Shown piece by piece: positions 40,513 to 49,482 of a DNA stretch of 64,000 nucleotides. Positions within the stretch are counted from its first letter, which is position 1. Each line of letters begins with the position of its first letter. The DNA is from JAZKDW01 sp040387375 (GTDB taxonomy: Bacteria > Pseudomonadota > Gammaproteobacteria > Burkholderiales > Burkholderiaceae_D). Location of the stretch: NCBI GenBank assembly GCA_040387375.1, contig JAZKDW010000022.1, forward strand, positions 1 to 64,000, given 5' to 3'. The notes below the pieces were generated by a model, which was not told where the DNA came from, made no database searches, and saw only the letters and a program-made list of their open reading frames with translations. The translations under genes were made by a program, and so were the position numbers.

Positions 40513-42348
40513 TCATGCGGCGCTGGCCTGGCTTTGCGGCCCGGCCGTCGTGTCCTCGGTGTCCAGGCCGCCCAGGTACGCTTCCAGCACCAGCGGATTC
40601 TGCTGCACATCGGCCGGCAGTCCTTCGGCAATCATGGTGCCGAATTCCATGACCACCAGACGATCGGTCAGGTTCATCACGAAATCCATGTCGTGCTCGA
40701 CCAGCAGGATGCTCATGCCTTCGCCCTTGAGCTTGCGCAGCAGTTCGGCCAGCGCCAGCTTCTCCTGATAGCGCAAGCCGGCGGCCGGCTCGTCCAGCAA
40801 CAGCAGGGTCGGGTCGCAACACAGGGCGCGTGCAATTTCCAGAATCCGCTGCTGGCCAAGCGCAAGGTTGCCCGCTTCCTCATACAGCATGTGGCCCAGG
40901 CCGACGCGCTCGAGCTGCTGGCTGGCTTCGAACAGCAGGACCTTCTCTTCGGCCCGGTTGGCGCGCACGATGCTGGCGGCGATACCCGCAAAGTCGCCGT
41001 AGGCGCCACGCAGGTGGGCGCCGAGCGCGACGTTTTCCAGCACGGTCATGGCCGGCATCAGGCGCACATGCTGGAAGGTGCGGGCAATGCCGCGCCGCAC
41101 GATTTTGCGCGAAGCCAGGGTGTCGATGCGGCGCAGTTCGCCGTCGGAACGGAATCTTATTTCGCCCCCGGAGACCGGCAGCACACCCGTTACCAGATTG
41201 AACATGGTGGATTTGCCGGCGCCATTGGGGCCGATCAATCCCATGATCTCGCCAGCCTTCACATCGAAGCTGAGATCGTTCACCGCCACCAGGCCGCCGA
41301 ATTCCTTTCGTGCCCGCTGCACCTGGAGCACGATGTCGCCGGTGCGATGTTTCTCCCGCAGCGGCAGCGCGGCGGCCGACACCGGCGCCAGCGCCGCCGG
41401 GCTGTGCGGAAAACGCTTGCGGATGAAAGGCCAGATGCCGTTGCGCGCCCGTTGCAGCAGCAGGATCAGCAACACACCAAACACCAGCAATTCAACATTG
41501 CCGCTGCCGCCGAGCAGTTTCGGCATCAGGGTTTGCAACTGGTCTTTCAGCAAGGTCATTACGGTTGCGCCCAGCAGCGCGCCCCAGACATGGCCGGCGC
41601 CGCCGACCACCGCCATGAACAGATATTCAATGCCCGCGTTGAGCCCGAACGGCGTCGGATTGACCGAACGCTGCAGGTGCGCGTACAGCCAGCCGGAGAT
41701 CGATGCCAGCTGGGCCGCCAGCACAAAGATCACGATCTTCATCCAGGCAGTATTGACACCCATGGCTTCGGCCATGATGGCGCCGCCTTTCAAGGTGCGG
41801 ATCGCACGTCCGGGCCGCGAGTTGAGCAGGTTGTGAATCGCGAACACTGCCAGGAGGACAACCAGCCAGATCAGGTAATACATCTCGCGGCCGGACGCCA
41901 GCGGCCTGCCGAACACGCTGACCGGCTTGATGCCGTTCAGGCCGTCGTACTGTCCGAGGAATTGCAGGTTTGCAAACAGGAAGTACAGTGACAGTCCCCA
42001 TGCAATCGTACCGAGCGGCAGGTAATGGCCGGAGAGCGGCATCGTGATCGCGCCCAGCACGAATGCGGCGGCGCCGGTAATCGCCATCCCGGCCAGCAAG
42101 CCGATCCATGGCGACAGGCCGTACCGGGTACTGAGGTACGCGGTTGTATAAGCGCCGAGGCCGACGAACGCCGCCTGGCCGAACGAGGTCAGGCCGCCGA
42201 TGCCGGTCAACAGCACCAGGCCAAGCGCAACGATCGAGTACAGCCCGATATAGTTGGCCAGCGTGATCCAGAATTCCGGCGTCGGCAACAACGGCAGCAG
42301 CACGATCGCCAGGATGAAGATGCAGAGCGCAAGCGTTTTTTTCATCAC
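40513..42348 (-). CDS. Fused Liv-type permease and ATPase (LivM-LivG)
   Basis: One 611-residue chain combining the LivM permease (about 1-320: ANYIGLYSIVALGLVLLTGIGGLTSFGQAAFVGLGAYTTAYL and about eight membrane spans) with the LivG ATPase (about 345-600: Walker A GPNGAGKST, IARTFQHVRLMPAMTVLENV, signature LALGQQRILEIARAL, Walker B LLLDEPAAGL, switch LLVEHDMDFV). The linker is short (about residues 320-345). Fusions of this kind occur in aromatic-acid importers of Burkholderiales. It overlaps livH by four bases. Confidence 0.92.
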   Translation of the reverse strand: MMKKTLALCIFILAIVLLPLLPTPEFWITLANYIGLYSIVALGLVLLTGIGGLTSFGQAAFVGLGAYTTAYLSTRYGLSPWIGLLAGMAITGAAAFVLGAITMPLSGHYLPLGTIAWGLSLYFLFANLQFLGQYDGLNGIKPVSVFGRPLASGREMYYLIWLVVLLAVFAIHNLLNSRPGRAIRTLKGGAIMAEAMGVNTAWMKIVIFVLAAQLASISGWLYAHLQRSVNPTPFGLNAGIEYLFMAVVGGAGHVWGALLGATVMTLLKDQLQTLMPKLLGGSGNVELLVFGVLLILLLQRARNGIWPFIRKRFPHSPAALAPVSAAALPLREKHRTGDIVLQVQRARKEFGGLVAVNDLSFDVKAGEIMGLIGPNGAGKSTMFNLVTGVLPVSGGEIRFRSDGELRRIDTLASRKIVRRGIARTFQHVRLMPAMTVLENVALGAHLRGAYGDFAGIAASIVRANRAEEKVLLFEASQQLERVGLGHMLYEEAGNLALGQQRILEIARALCCDPTLLLLDEPAAGLRYQEKLALAELLRKLKGEGMSILLVEHDMDFVMNLTDRLVVMEFGTMIAEGLPADVQQNPLVLEAYLGGLDTEDTTAGPQSQASAA

Positions 42349-43400
42349 TCGTCCCCCTCATCGACATGCCTGGAGGTCAAGGAGCGCCACAGCAGCACCG
42401 GTATGATCAGGGTGAAGACGATCACTTCCTTCAGCGCGCTGGCCCAGAATGACGAATAGGACTCCAGCAGCCCGACCAGCAGCGCACCCACCGCCGCCGC
42501 CGGATAACTTGCCAGGCCACCGAGAATGGCGCCCACAAATCCCTTCAGCCCGATCAGGAAACCGCTGTCGTAATAGACGGTGGTCAGTGGCGCGATCAGC
42601 ACACCGCATAACGCGCCCAGTCCGGCCGCCAGCGTCAATGCCAGCCGGCCCGCTTGCGTGGTGCCGATGCCGACCAGCTGCGCGCCAAGGCGATTGACTG
42701 CTGTCGCCCGCAGCGCCTTGCCGGACAAGGTGCGTCCGAAATAAACATAGAGCGCGAAAATCAGCACCAGCGCGACACCCATGACCACGAGGCTCTGACC
42801 GGAAACGGCAAGCGCGCCGAATTCAAACTGCGCTTTGGAAAACGGTGTGGTGCGGGAACCTTCGGCGCCGAAGATCAGCAAACCCAGGCTGAGCAGCGCA
42901 AAATGCACACCAACCGCCACGATCAGCAGCACCAGGGTGCTGGCCTCGGCGAGCGGCTGGAATGCAAGGCGGTAGATCATCGGCCCCATCGGCGTGACGA
43001 TCAGCAGTGTCAGCAGCACCTGCAACGCCAAAGGCAGGGCTGGACCGGCGATCGCCCGCGTCGTCAGGTACACCGCCACCGGGAACACGATGAATTTCGC
43101 GCAGGCAACCGCTACGGCGCGCCGCGCATGCCGGCGCTGCTCCTTGCTGCGCACGATGGACGTCGCTTCCACGACAAAACACAGCAGACCAAGCACCAGC
43201 AGCAGCGTCGCTGAATGGGGAAACTGGCCAGCCTGCATCGCCGCCCAGGTTAGCGCGCCGAAGGCGACGAACTCTCCCTGCGGGAGAAAAAGAATACGGG
43301 TGACAGAAAACACCAATACCAGCGCGAGCGCAAGCAGCGCATAAATCGCGCCCGTTGTAATGCCGTCCAGCGCGAGAATGCTGGCAATCGAGAAATCCAT
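42345..43400 (-). CDS. livH: Liv-type permease (LivH)
   Basis: Inner-membrane permease of 351 residues with the LivH opening LDGITTGAIYALLALALVLVFSVTRILFLPQGEFVAFGAL and a C-terminal GLKGFVGAILGGLASYPAAAVGALLVGLLES, the conserved coupling region. It forms a heterodimer with the LivM half of the next gene. Somewhat longer than E. coli LivH (308 aa) owing to a central extension with an RRHARRAVAVACAKF segment. ATGA overlap with livMG. Confidence 0.9.
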   Translation of the reverse strand: MDFSIASILALDGITTGAIYALLALALVLVFSVTRILFLPQGEFVAFGALTWAAMQAGQFPHSATLLLVLGLLCFVVEATSIVRSKEQRRHARRAVAVACAKFIVFPVAVYLTTRAIAGPALPLALQVLLTLLIVTPMGPMIYRLAFQPLAEASTLVLLIVAVGVHFALLSLGLLIFGAEGSRTTPFSKAQFEFGALAVSGQSLVVMGVALVLIFALYVYFGRTLSGKALRATAVNRLGAQLVGIGTTQAGRLALTLAAGLGALCGVLIAPLTTVYYDSGFLIGLKGFVGAILGGLASYPAAAVGALLVGLLESYSSFWASALKEVIVFTLIIPVLLWRSLTSRHVDEGDE

Positions 43401-43497
43401 AAATGCAGCCCTGGAAAAACCTGCTTCGAAGAGATCGACAATCCGGTGCGGCCAGTATCGCTATCGGCCGCTACCGCGGATAGTCAACGCTGCTGCA

Positions 43498-44646
43498 TCA
43501 ATCGACGTAACGCCATTTTCCGTTTTCGATTTTCATCATCACCACGCTGCGTATGTCGGCGCCATTATGATCGGTCGGCGACATGTTGTAGACGCCGTGA
43601 GTCAGCACCACATTTTTGGAACTTTCGAGCGCATCGCGCAGCGCGCTGCGGAACTCCGGCGTGCCTGGCTTGAGATTTTTCGGCACGCGGGCGAGCGCGT
43701 TATCCACCACCAGATAGGCATCCCAGCCGGTGCCGCTGAACAGCGAACGTGATCCCGCGCCGAATTTTTCCTCGAACACTTTTGTGTGATTCAAGGCCAC
43801 CGGCTTGACTGGATTGTTTGCCGGCAGTTGCTCGGCCACCAGCAGCGGCGAGGCGGGCAACAGCGTGCCCTCCACCTCCTTGCCGCCAACCCGCAGGAAG
43901 TCATTGCCTGCGATCGCCTGGGTCTGATAAATCGTGCCTTTGTAACCCCTGCGCGCCAGTTCGATCTGAGGCATTGCCGCCGGCGTTCCCTGGGCCACGA
44001 TGAAAATCGCATCGGGCCTGGAGGCAGTCAGTTTCAGCGCCTGCGATACGAAGCTGGCATCGGTGGCGTTATACCGTTCGATCCCGCCGACCTGCACACC
44101 GTTGGCGGGCGCAATGCGCTGCACCACGTCGATGAAGGTTTGGGCATAGGCATTGTTGATGCCGACGATCCCGAGGGTCTTTTCCTTGTTTTTCTTCATG
44201 CGGTCGAAGATCAGGGACAGCTGGATTTCCTCGCTCGGCGGCAGCTTGAACGCCCACTTGCGGGCGCCTTCCTGCGGCGCGACGATCGCGCCGCCGCCGG
44301 CCATGCTGACCATCGGCGTCTGCGTCTCGCCGGCGACTTGCAGCACGGCCAGCGAGGTTGGCGTCAGCGACGGTCCGATCAGCACATCGACCTTGTTTTC
44401 CTGCGTCAGCTTGCGCGCGGCCAGCGTGGCGGCGGTGGTGTCGGAGGTATCGTCGATCACCGTGACGTTAACCTTGTGGCCGCCGATCTCCTTTGGCCAT
44501 AACGTGACGGCATTCCTTTCCGGTATGCCGAGCGACGCCGCCGGTCCGGTCAGGGACAATATGACGCCTATGTTGACATCGGCAGCGGCGAGACCCGATG
44601 CCGTTAACAACGTGACGCCCAATATCGTTTTTTTAAGATGTTTCAT
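43498..44646 (-). CDS. Branched-chain-type substrate-binding protein of the importer
   Basis: Periplasmic type I binding protein of 382 residues: signal peptide to about 22 (GLAAADV), then VNIGVILSLTGPAASLGIPERNAV and DVLIGPSLTPTSLAV, the ligand-carboxylate-binding region. AGGAGA seven bases before ATG 44646 sets the start. Encoded between the importer genes and the Rieske oxygenase, all leftward. The likely ligand is the aromatic acid attacked by the oxygenase/hydroxylase pair, by context. Confidence 0.9.
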   Translation of the reverse strand: MKHLKKTILGVTLLTASGLAAADVNIGVILSLTGPAASLGIPERNAVTLWPKEIGGHKVNVTVIDDTSDTTAATLAARKLTQENKVDVLIGPSLTPTSLAVLQVAGETQTPMVSMAGGGAIVAPQEGARKWAFKLPPSEEIQLSLIFDRMKKNKEKTLGIVGINNAYAQTFIDVVQRIAPANGVQVGGIERYNATDASFVSQALKLTASRPDAIFIVAQGTPAAMPQIELARRGYKGTIYQTQAIAGNDFLRVGGKEVEGTLLPASPLLVAEQLPANNPVKPVALNHTKVFEEKFGAGSRSLFSGTGWDAYLVVDNALARVPKNLKPGTPEFRSALRDALESSKNVVLTHGVYNMSPTDHNGADIRSVVMMKIENGKWRYVD

Positions 44647-44774
44647 CAACTTGTCTCCTGGGTTATTAAGGGTAATCCACTGCCGGGTAATCTATTGCCA
44701 TTCGCTTGCGGGAAAGTCCAGTAAGGATTGGTGAGGCTGGCGCACCGCAAATCGGCACAAGCTGGCGCTCATCC

Positions 44775-45941
44775 TCACACGCTTTCGGCCGCCGGCGCCG
44801 CTTCCCGCGATGCCGGTCTCGGCATGTTGATATGCCGGACCGTGACCGGCACATTGGGCTTGCGGCCTTCCGCCCGCTGCTTCAGGAACTTGCGCATTTC
44901 GACCGACGGACGATCGCTGGCAATCGAAATCTCGAATGTATTTTCGTCCGCCCTCTCCAGATTTTTTTCGAGATCGGCGAGCGCCACCACATCTTCCTGG
45001 AAGACCACCGCCAGTTGCTCATGCATGAATTTTGTGATCCATTCCTGATCGAGCGCGAACGAGCGGCCGTCAAGCACAAAATAATGCGTCGAGCCCTGCG
45101 TTTCCGGCGTCGGCAGATGGGCGCCTTTCACATAGAATGTCGGGCGCTCGCTCTCGGGCAGCGCGGTGTCGTAGAAAGCGACGGTGGTTTCGTGCACGCC
45201 GGGCGCCAGGAACTCCGATTGCGCGATGCGCGCGGCGGTCCTCGATTCGCCCAAGCCCGTCGATTGCGCCCATATTGGCGGCAGTTTGGTCGGCACCACA
45301 CGCCGTTCGAGCGCGAAGTAGTTGTCCTTGATGACAACATCGAACGGCGCGTGCGCATAATCGGGGGTGCCGAATGACTTCGCATGGATATAGCTGAGGT
45401 GCGTCAGGTCGAGCAGGTTTTCATGGAAGCTGACATAGTTGCCCTCGAGGTGCATGTAGCCCTTGCTGTGTACCCACTCCGGCGATGTCACCCAGGGAAG
45501 CGCCGGGATTTTCGACTCGTCCGCAGCGGCGGGTTCGCCCATCCAGATCCACACCAGCGGCCCGATTTCCTTCAATGCATAAGCGCGCACGCCAACCCCC
45601 TTCGGACAACGTTCCTGCGAGGGGATCTCAATGAGGTCGCCACGTTCGTCATACCGCAGGCCGTGATAACCGCAGATCAGCGTGTCGCCGTCGAGCGTTC
45701 CCAGCGAGAGCGGATAGGAGCGGTGCGCGCAGCGGTCGTCCAGCGCCACCAGCTTGCCGGCTTCGGTCCTGAAAAAAACCAGATTCCTGCCCAGCAGCGT
45801 ACGCTTGAACAAGTCGCGGGCGAACTCATCGGTATAGCCGGCCACGTACCACTCGTCAAACACAAAAGCGGTATTGCGGTCCGCCATTGCCTCCGACAAT
45901 TTTCTGGTGGACTGCACGAACTGCACGCTTGGTAGAGTCAT
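44775..45941 (-). CDS. Rieske non-haem iron oxygenase (aromatic oxygenase, VanA-like group)
   Basis: A 388-residue Rieske oxygenase alpha subunit. Rieske ligands are CAH-x16-CGYH and the mononuclear iron site is LLDLTHLSYIH (Asp-x2-His-x4-His). It has a C-terminal extension compared with VanA. Preceded by GAAGGAGGAACA. The neighbourhood (importer, DUF2783, flavoprotein hydroxylase, IclR) points to degradation of a substituted benzoate or phenylpropanoid-like acid, with this enzyme demethylating or hydroxylating the ring. No reductase gene is present nearby. Confidence 0.88.
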   Translation of the reverse strand: MTLPSVQFVQSTRKLSEAMADRNTAFVFDEWYVAGYTDEFARDLFKRTLLGRNLVFFRTEAGKLVALDDRCAHRSYPLSLGTLDGDTLICGYHGLRYDERGDLIEIPSQERCPKGVGVRAYALKEIGPLVWIWMGEPAAADESKIPALPWVTSPEWVHSKGYMHLEGNYVSFHENLLDLTHLSYIHAKSFGTPDYAHAPFDVVIKDNYFALERRVVPTKLPPIWAQSTGLGESRTAARIAQSEFLAPGVHETTVAFYDTALPESERPTFYVKGAHLPTPETQGSTHYFVLDGRSFALDQEWITKFMHEQLAVVFQEDVVALADLEKNLERADENTFEISIASDRPSVEMRKFLKQRAEGRKPNVPVTVRHINMPRPASREAAPAAESV

Positions 45942-45962
45942 TGTTCCTCCTTCAATGGTTAT

Positions 45963-46157
45963 TTACTTCTTTGCGCTGTGCGCCTCGCCTATCAGCGACA
46001 GGACCGCCGCCTTGTCGTCCATTTCGCCGATGAGCAGCATGCACAGGCGCGCCAGGAAATCGGATGCAGGTTCGCTGCCGGCCTGGTCAAGCCGCTCGCA
46101 CAGCGACGTGTAGATGTCGTCCAGATCCTCTGGCCGTTGACCGGAATTAAATTTCAT
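45963..46157 (-). CDS. DUF2783 domain small protein
   Basis: A 64-residue protein matching DUF2783: DLDDIYTSLCERLDQAGSEPASDFLARLCMLLIGEMDD. Members are almost always encoded right after an MhpA-like FAD hydroxylase, as here (11-base overlap), suggesting a partner or stabilising subunit of that enzyme; the role has not been shown to my knowledge. Confidence 0.85.
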   Translation of the reverse strand: MKFNSGQRPEDLDDIYTSLCERLDQAGSEPASDFLARLCMLLIGEMDDKAAVLSLIGEAHSAKK

Positions 46158-47898
46158 CGCCTGGCTCCTTTCCTGCCGCGCGCCGGAGCGCGGCGTCGAT
46201 GTCGTTCAAAGTGGGGGCAATCCAGCGTGCGGCCACGTATCCATCCGGCCGCACCAGATAAAGTCCGCTGCCGCGAATGCCGTAGGCACTGGCGGCAATG
46301 CCGCCTTCGTCGGCCAGCACCCAGGGATGGTTTGCAGCCGCCGCCGGCGTGACGACGCAGTACCTGAACGGCAGGTCTTTCTGCTGCAAGCGCTCCAGCG
46401 CCGGCTGCAGATCGGCAGGCAGTTTGCCGTCGGCGCAAAACCAGATCGCCAGAAAATGACGTCCCACTGCTTCCGTCAGAAATTCAACGCCAGGACCTTT
46501 CGCCGCGCGTATCGGAATCTGCGCCATAGGTTCGCCCGGCCGCGGTCCGCCATCAAAGTCCAGCGGCGCGTCCCTGCTGCTCAGCGGCGAATCCTGATAA
46601 TGAATCGCCGCGCTTTGCCGCGGGTTGATCAATGTATTGAGCCACGGATGGCTGATGACCAGCGACAGCACGGCGCTGCGCATCAGCGTGTACGCAGGCG
46701 ACGGCGGGCTCATGAAGACCGTGCTTTTTTTCGCATTGCGCAAATTTTCGGCGGTGGCGCCGGTACGCTCGATGCTGAAGCTGTCCAGCAGCCTGTCGCC
46801 GCCGATGCCGCGTATCGCCAGCGCCAGCTTCCATGCCAGGTTGTGCGCATCGTCGATGCCGGAATTCAATCCGCGCACGCCGAAGATCGGGATCGGATGG
46901 GCGGCATCGCCGGCAAACAGCACCCGGCCGTGCCGGTAATGCTCCAGCGTCAGCGCATTGGCTTTATAAATGCTGATCCACGACAGTTCCCAGCTGCCTG
47001 TTTCACCGATCATCTTCAGATGGGCGGCAATGCGCGCCGATACCCGTTCCGGGTCGGTCGCTTCCTCTTCTCCGTCCTCAGGCTGCAATTGATAATCGAA
47101 GCGCCAGATTTCGTCGGTCAGCTTATGCATCAGTATGGTGGAACCGGGATTCGATGGCGGATCGAACCATGCCAGCCGGCCTGCCGGACGTTTGGAATCG
47201 AGCCGGATATCGGCAATCAGATACCGGCCCTGGTAACTCTCGCCATGCAGCTTCAGGCCCATCGATTTGCGCACGGTGCTGCGTGCGCCGTCAGCGGCAA
47301 TCAGCCAGTCCGCATGCAGCCGGTAGGCGCCGGATGGCGTGCTGATGTCGACGGCAACACCCTCTCCGGCGCCGGCGTCGACGCCGGTGACCTTTTGCTG
47401 CCAGCGCACCTCGATCAGGTCACATTTGCTCACTGCATCGAACAGGTACTGTTCCATGAAATTTTGCGGCAGGTTGATCATCGGCGGGAATTTCTGCCGA
47501 TCGTCGTCGGGCATGCTGAAGCGCAGGACTTCCGCGTCGCGGTAATAGCTAAACCCCATGGTCCACGGCAAGCCTTTTTCCATGAACGGCCGGGCCACAC
47601 CGATGCGATCGAAAATATCCAGGCTGCGGCGCGAAATGCAACCCGCGCGGCTGCCGTAACTGAGGGTGTCGCCGTCCTCGATGACCACGCTGCGTATGCC
47701 ATACCCGGCGAGATCGAGCGCGACAGCCAGGCCAACCGGCCCGCCACCGGCTATGCAAACCGGGTGGCGGCTCTTCTCTCCCGATGCGAGTTCCGGCGGC
47801 ATCCGGAAAGGCTGATGCTGATAATCGAAGTACTCGAAAAACGCGTGATTCTCGAGAGCGGGAACGGCTGGGTCAAGACGGTGATTATCATTTGGCAT
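46147..47898 (-). CDS. FAD-dependent aromatic hydroxylase (MhpA-like)
   Basis: Class A flavoprotein monooxygenase of 583 residues. FAD fingerprint GGGPVGLAVALDL near residue 51, then a DG-type segment (WLIAADGARSTVRKSMGL) and the second FAD motif GDAAHPIPIFGVRGLNSGIDDAHNLAWKL. A C-terminal thioredoxin-like domain (about 430-583) is typical of 3-(3-hydroxyphenyl)propionate hydroxylase and phenol hydroxylase relatives. First gene of the leftward catabolic operon, divergent from the IclR gene. Likely hydroxylates a phenolic acid ring before cleavage; no ring-cleavage dioxygenase is encoded in this operon. Confidence 0.88.
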   Translation of the reverse strand: MPNDNHRLDPAVPALENHAFFEYFDYQHQPFRMPPELASGEKSRHPVCIAGGGPVGLAVALDLAGYGIRSVVIEDGDTLSYGSRAGCISRRSLDIFDRIGVARPFMEKGLPWTMGFSYYRDAEVLRFSMPDDDRQKFPPMINLPQNFMEQYLFDAVSKCDLIEVRWQQKVTGVDAGAGEGVAVDISTPSGAYRLHADWLIAADGARSTVRKSMGLKLHGESYQGRYLIADIRLDSKRPAGRLAWFDPPSNPGSTILMHKLTDEIWRFDYQLQPEDGEEEATDPERVSARIAAHLKMIGETGSWELSWISIYKANALTLEHYRHGRVLFAGDAAHPIPIFGVRGLNSGIDDAHNLAWKLALAIRGIGGDRLLDSFSIERTGATAENLRNAKKSTVFMSPPSPAYTLMRSAVLSLVISHPWLNTLINPRQSAAIHYQDSPLSSRDAPLDFDGGPRPGEPMAQIPIRAAKGPGVEFLTEAVGRHFLAIWFCADGKLPADLQPALERLQQKDLPFRYCVVTPAAAANHPWVLADEGGIAASAYGIRGSGLYLVRPDGYVAARWIAPTLNDIDAALRRAAGKEPGDEI

Positions 47899-48109
47899 AA
47901 TCTCATTTATTTTAATAATTACGTTTTAATTGTCTCCTGTTTAAAATAGTATGTCGATTTTTGTATCAGATCAAGATATTTTTCTTACTTTCAATTCATC
48001 TCAAGAAGGTCTTGCGCCTATAATTGCCTTTCAGGACAGACGACATGCCGGCAGCGTCGGAAATGCGCTGTGCAAGGATTTTCAAAATTAAAAGCCAACC
48101 AATTCCGCG
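47899..48109. promoter_or_regulatory. Divergent promoter region between the catabolic operon and iclR
   Basis: A 211-base AT-rich region separates the two divergent genes. TATAAT at 48,019-48,024 is a good -10 candidate for the rightward regulator gene. The stretch around 47,905-47,945 (TTATTTTAATAATTACGTTTTAATTG) is strongly AT-rich and contains imperfect symmetry, a plausible place for the leftward promoter and IclR binding. Confidence 0.5.
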
Positions 48110-48889
48110 ATGACTAAACTTGACAAGATGGTTGATGTTCTTGACCTGTTCACTGAAGAAAACCCGACGTTAAGCGCTGATGAAATAGCAGACCGGCTGC
48201 AGATTTCGCGGCCGACCGCGTTCCGCTACGTCAAGGAATTGGCGCACACAGGCTTTCTCGCCAAACTGGGAAGCCGCTATGCGCTGGGCGCTCGCATCAT
48301 CGAACTTGACTATCGATTCCGGCACTCCGACCCGATCCTGAGGGAGAGCGTTGACGCGATGAAGGAGCTGGCAGATTTGACGGCGTGCGGCATTTTTCTA
48401 TCGAGAATATTGGGGCATCAGATTTTTAACGTCCACTACGAAACCTGGCGCGAAAACAATGCGGTTACTTTCGGCCGCGGGCGGCCCCTTCCCTTTTTCA
48501 AGGGCGGAGCGGCGAAAATCGTGCTGGCGCATCTGGCGCCGGCAAAACTGCGCGACATATATGAGAAGTATCAGAAAGAAGTGGACGTGCGGGAAATCGC
48601 GACCGACTGGCCGACCTTTTCAAAGACCTTCCGCGAGATCCGCAAGCAAGGCCATTACATCTCGCGAGGTGAGGTCGACAGTAGCCTGATCGGCATTTCA
48701 GCGCCGCTGTTCAACGATGGAAAAACCGTGGTCGGCAGCCTGTCCCTGGTATTCGAGAAAAGCCGCGAGGAATGGATCAATGAGGAAGGCTGCGCCGAAC
48801 TGGTAAAGAATTTTGCCGACCGCATCAGCCTGCGCATAGCAAATGCGGATCCGGCGATCAAGGCTCAGGAAAGCGGATCGTCTGATTGA
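48110..48889 (+). CDS. IclR-family transcriptional regulator
   Basis: A 259-residue IclR-type regulator: winged helix-turn-helix at the N terminus (VDVLDLFTEENPTLSADEIADRLQISRPTAFRYVKELAHTGFLAKLGSRYALGARIIEL), then the effector-binding domain with GRPLPFFKGGAAKIVLAHL and SRGEVDSSLIGISAPLF. Divergent from the FAD hydroxylase/Rieske/importer operon, which it very probably controls in response to the aromatic substrate. Confidence 0.92.
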   Translation: MTKLDKMVDVLDLFTEENPTLSADEIADRLQISRPTAFRYVKELAHTGFLAKLGSRYALGARIIELDYRFRHSDPILRESVDAMKELADLTACGIFLSRILGHQIFNVHYETWRENNAVTFGRGRPLPFFKGGAAKIVLAHLAPAKLRDIYEKYQKEVDVREIATDWPTFSKTFREIRKQGHYISRGEVDSSLIGISAPLFNDGKTVVGSLSLVFEKSREEWINEEGCAELVKNFADRISLRIANADPAIKAQESGSSD

Positions 48890-48952
48890 ACAGGTGCGGG
48901 CATTAGCTTGCTTCAGAAATCATGGCCTGTCCCGTTATTGGCGCGAATTCAT

Positions 48953-49380
48953 TCAGCGCCCTGCGCCGCCATCCCGATTGCGCCCGCTGCATCTCGAGCG
49001 CCGCCTGGAGACAGTTTCGAACGTATTCGCGATCATTGGCAACGGCAAAACGGGACGGAAATTTTCGATAAAGATATCGGCGGTGCGCGCCAGCGTACGC
49101 ACGATGGCCGCGCATTCCGGATTGCGGATATCGATGGCAAGCGAGCGTTTGCCGGCTTTCACCTGCAATTCCACCTATCGAAATAGCCTTGATTTGCCGA
49201 TCCGGCACAGGCAATTTCCGAATCTCCTTGCTGCGCGAGGCGCTTCTGTCCGGAAAAAAAGGTGCACGCCATTTGACGTTGACGGTCTCCATCGATTGCG
49301 ATCGCCGTTTCATTTTCCTTATGCGTCAACGGATTGTCGTGGGTCAGCACTGGCGCAGGCCATCTCCTGTATTTTGAACG
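48953..49380 (-). pseudogene. Decayed fragment of a CaiB/BaiF-type CoA-transferase
   Basis: On the minus strand 48,953-49,174 encodes AGKRSLAIDIRNPECAAIVRTLARTADIFIENFRPVL, matching the conserved N-terminal region of class III CoA-transferases (GKRSIALDL...ADVFVENFRPG). Upstream, codons that should encode the first 70 residues run through several frames with stops, and after NFRP the similarity ends. The fragment is therefore a frameshifted, truncated relic of what was probably a catabolic CoA-transferase next to the aromatic island. The rest of 48,890-49,482 shows nothing else. Confidence 0.55.
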
Positions 49381-49482
49381 TCCAATAAATGCAGCTGTCC
49401 TTATTTAAGCGCCTCTGCACATTTGCATGTCCTTCGGTTCTGCAGTTCAAGAACCTTGCCGGCGCCTGAAACGGATCAACCC

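Noticed and set aside
46327..47949. 540-codon plus-strand frame opposite the FAD hydroxylase
   Set aside because: Shadow of a gene with clear FAD motifs on the minus strand.
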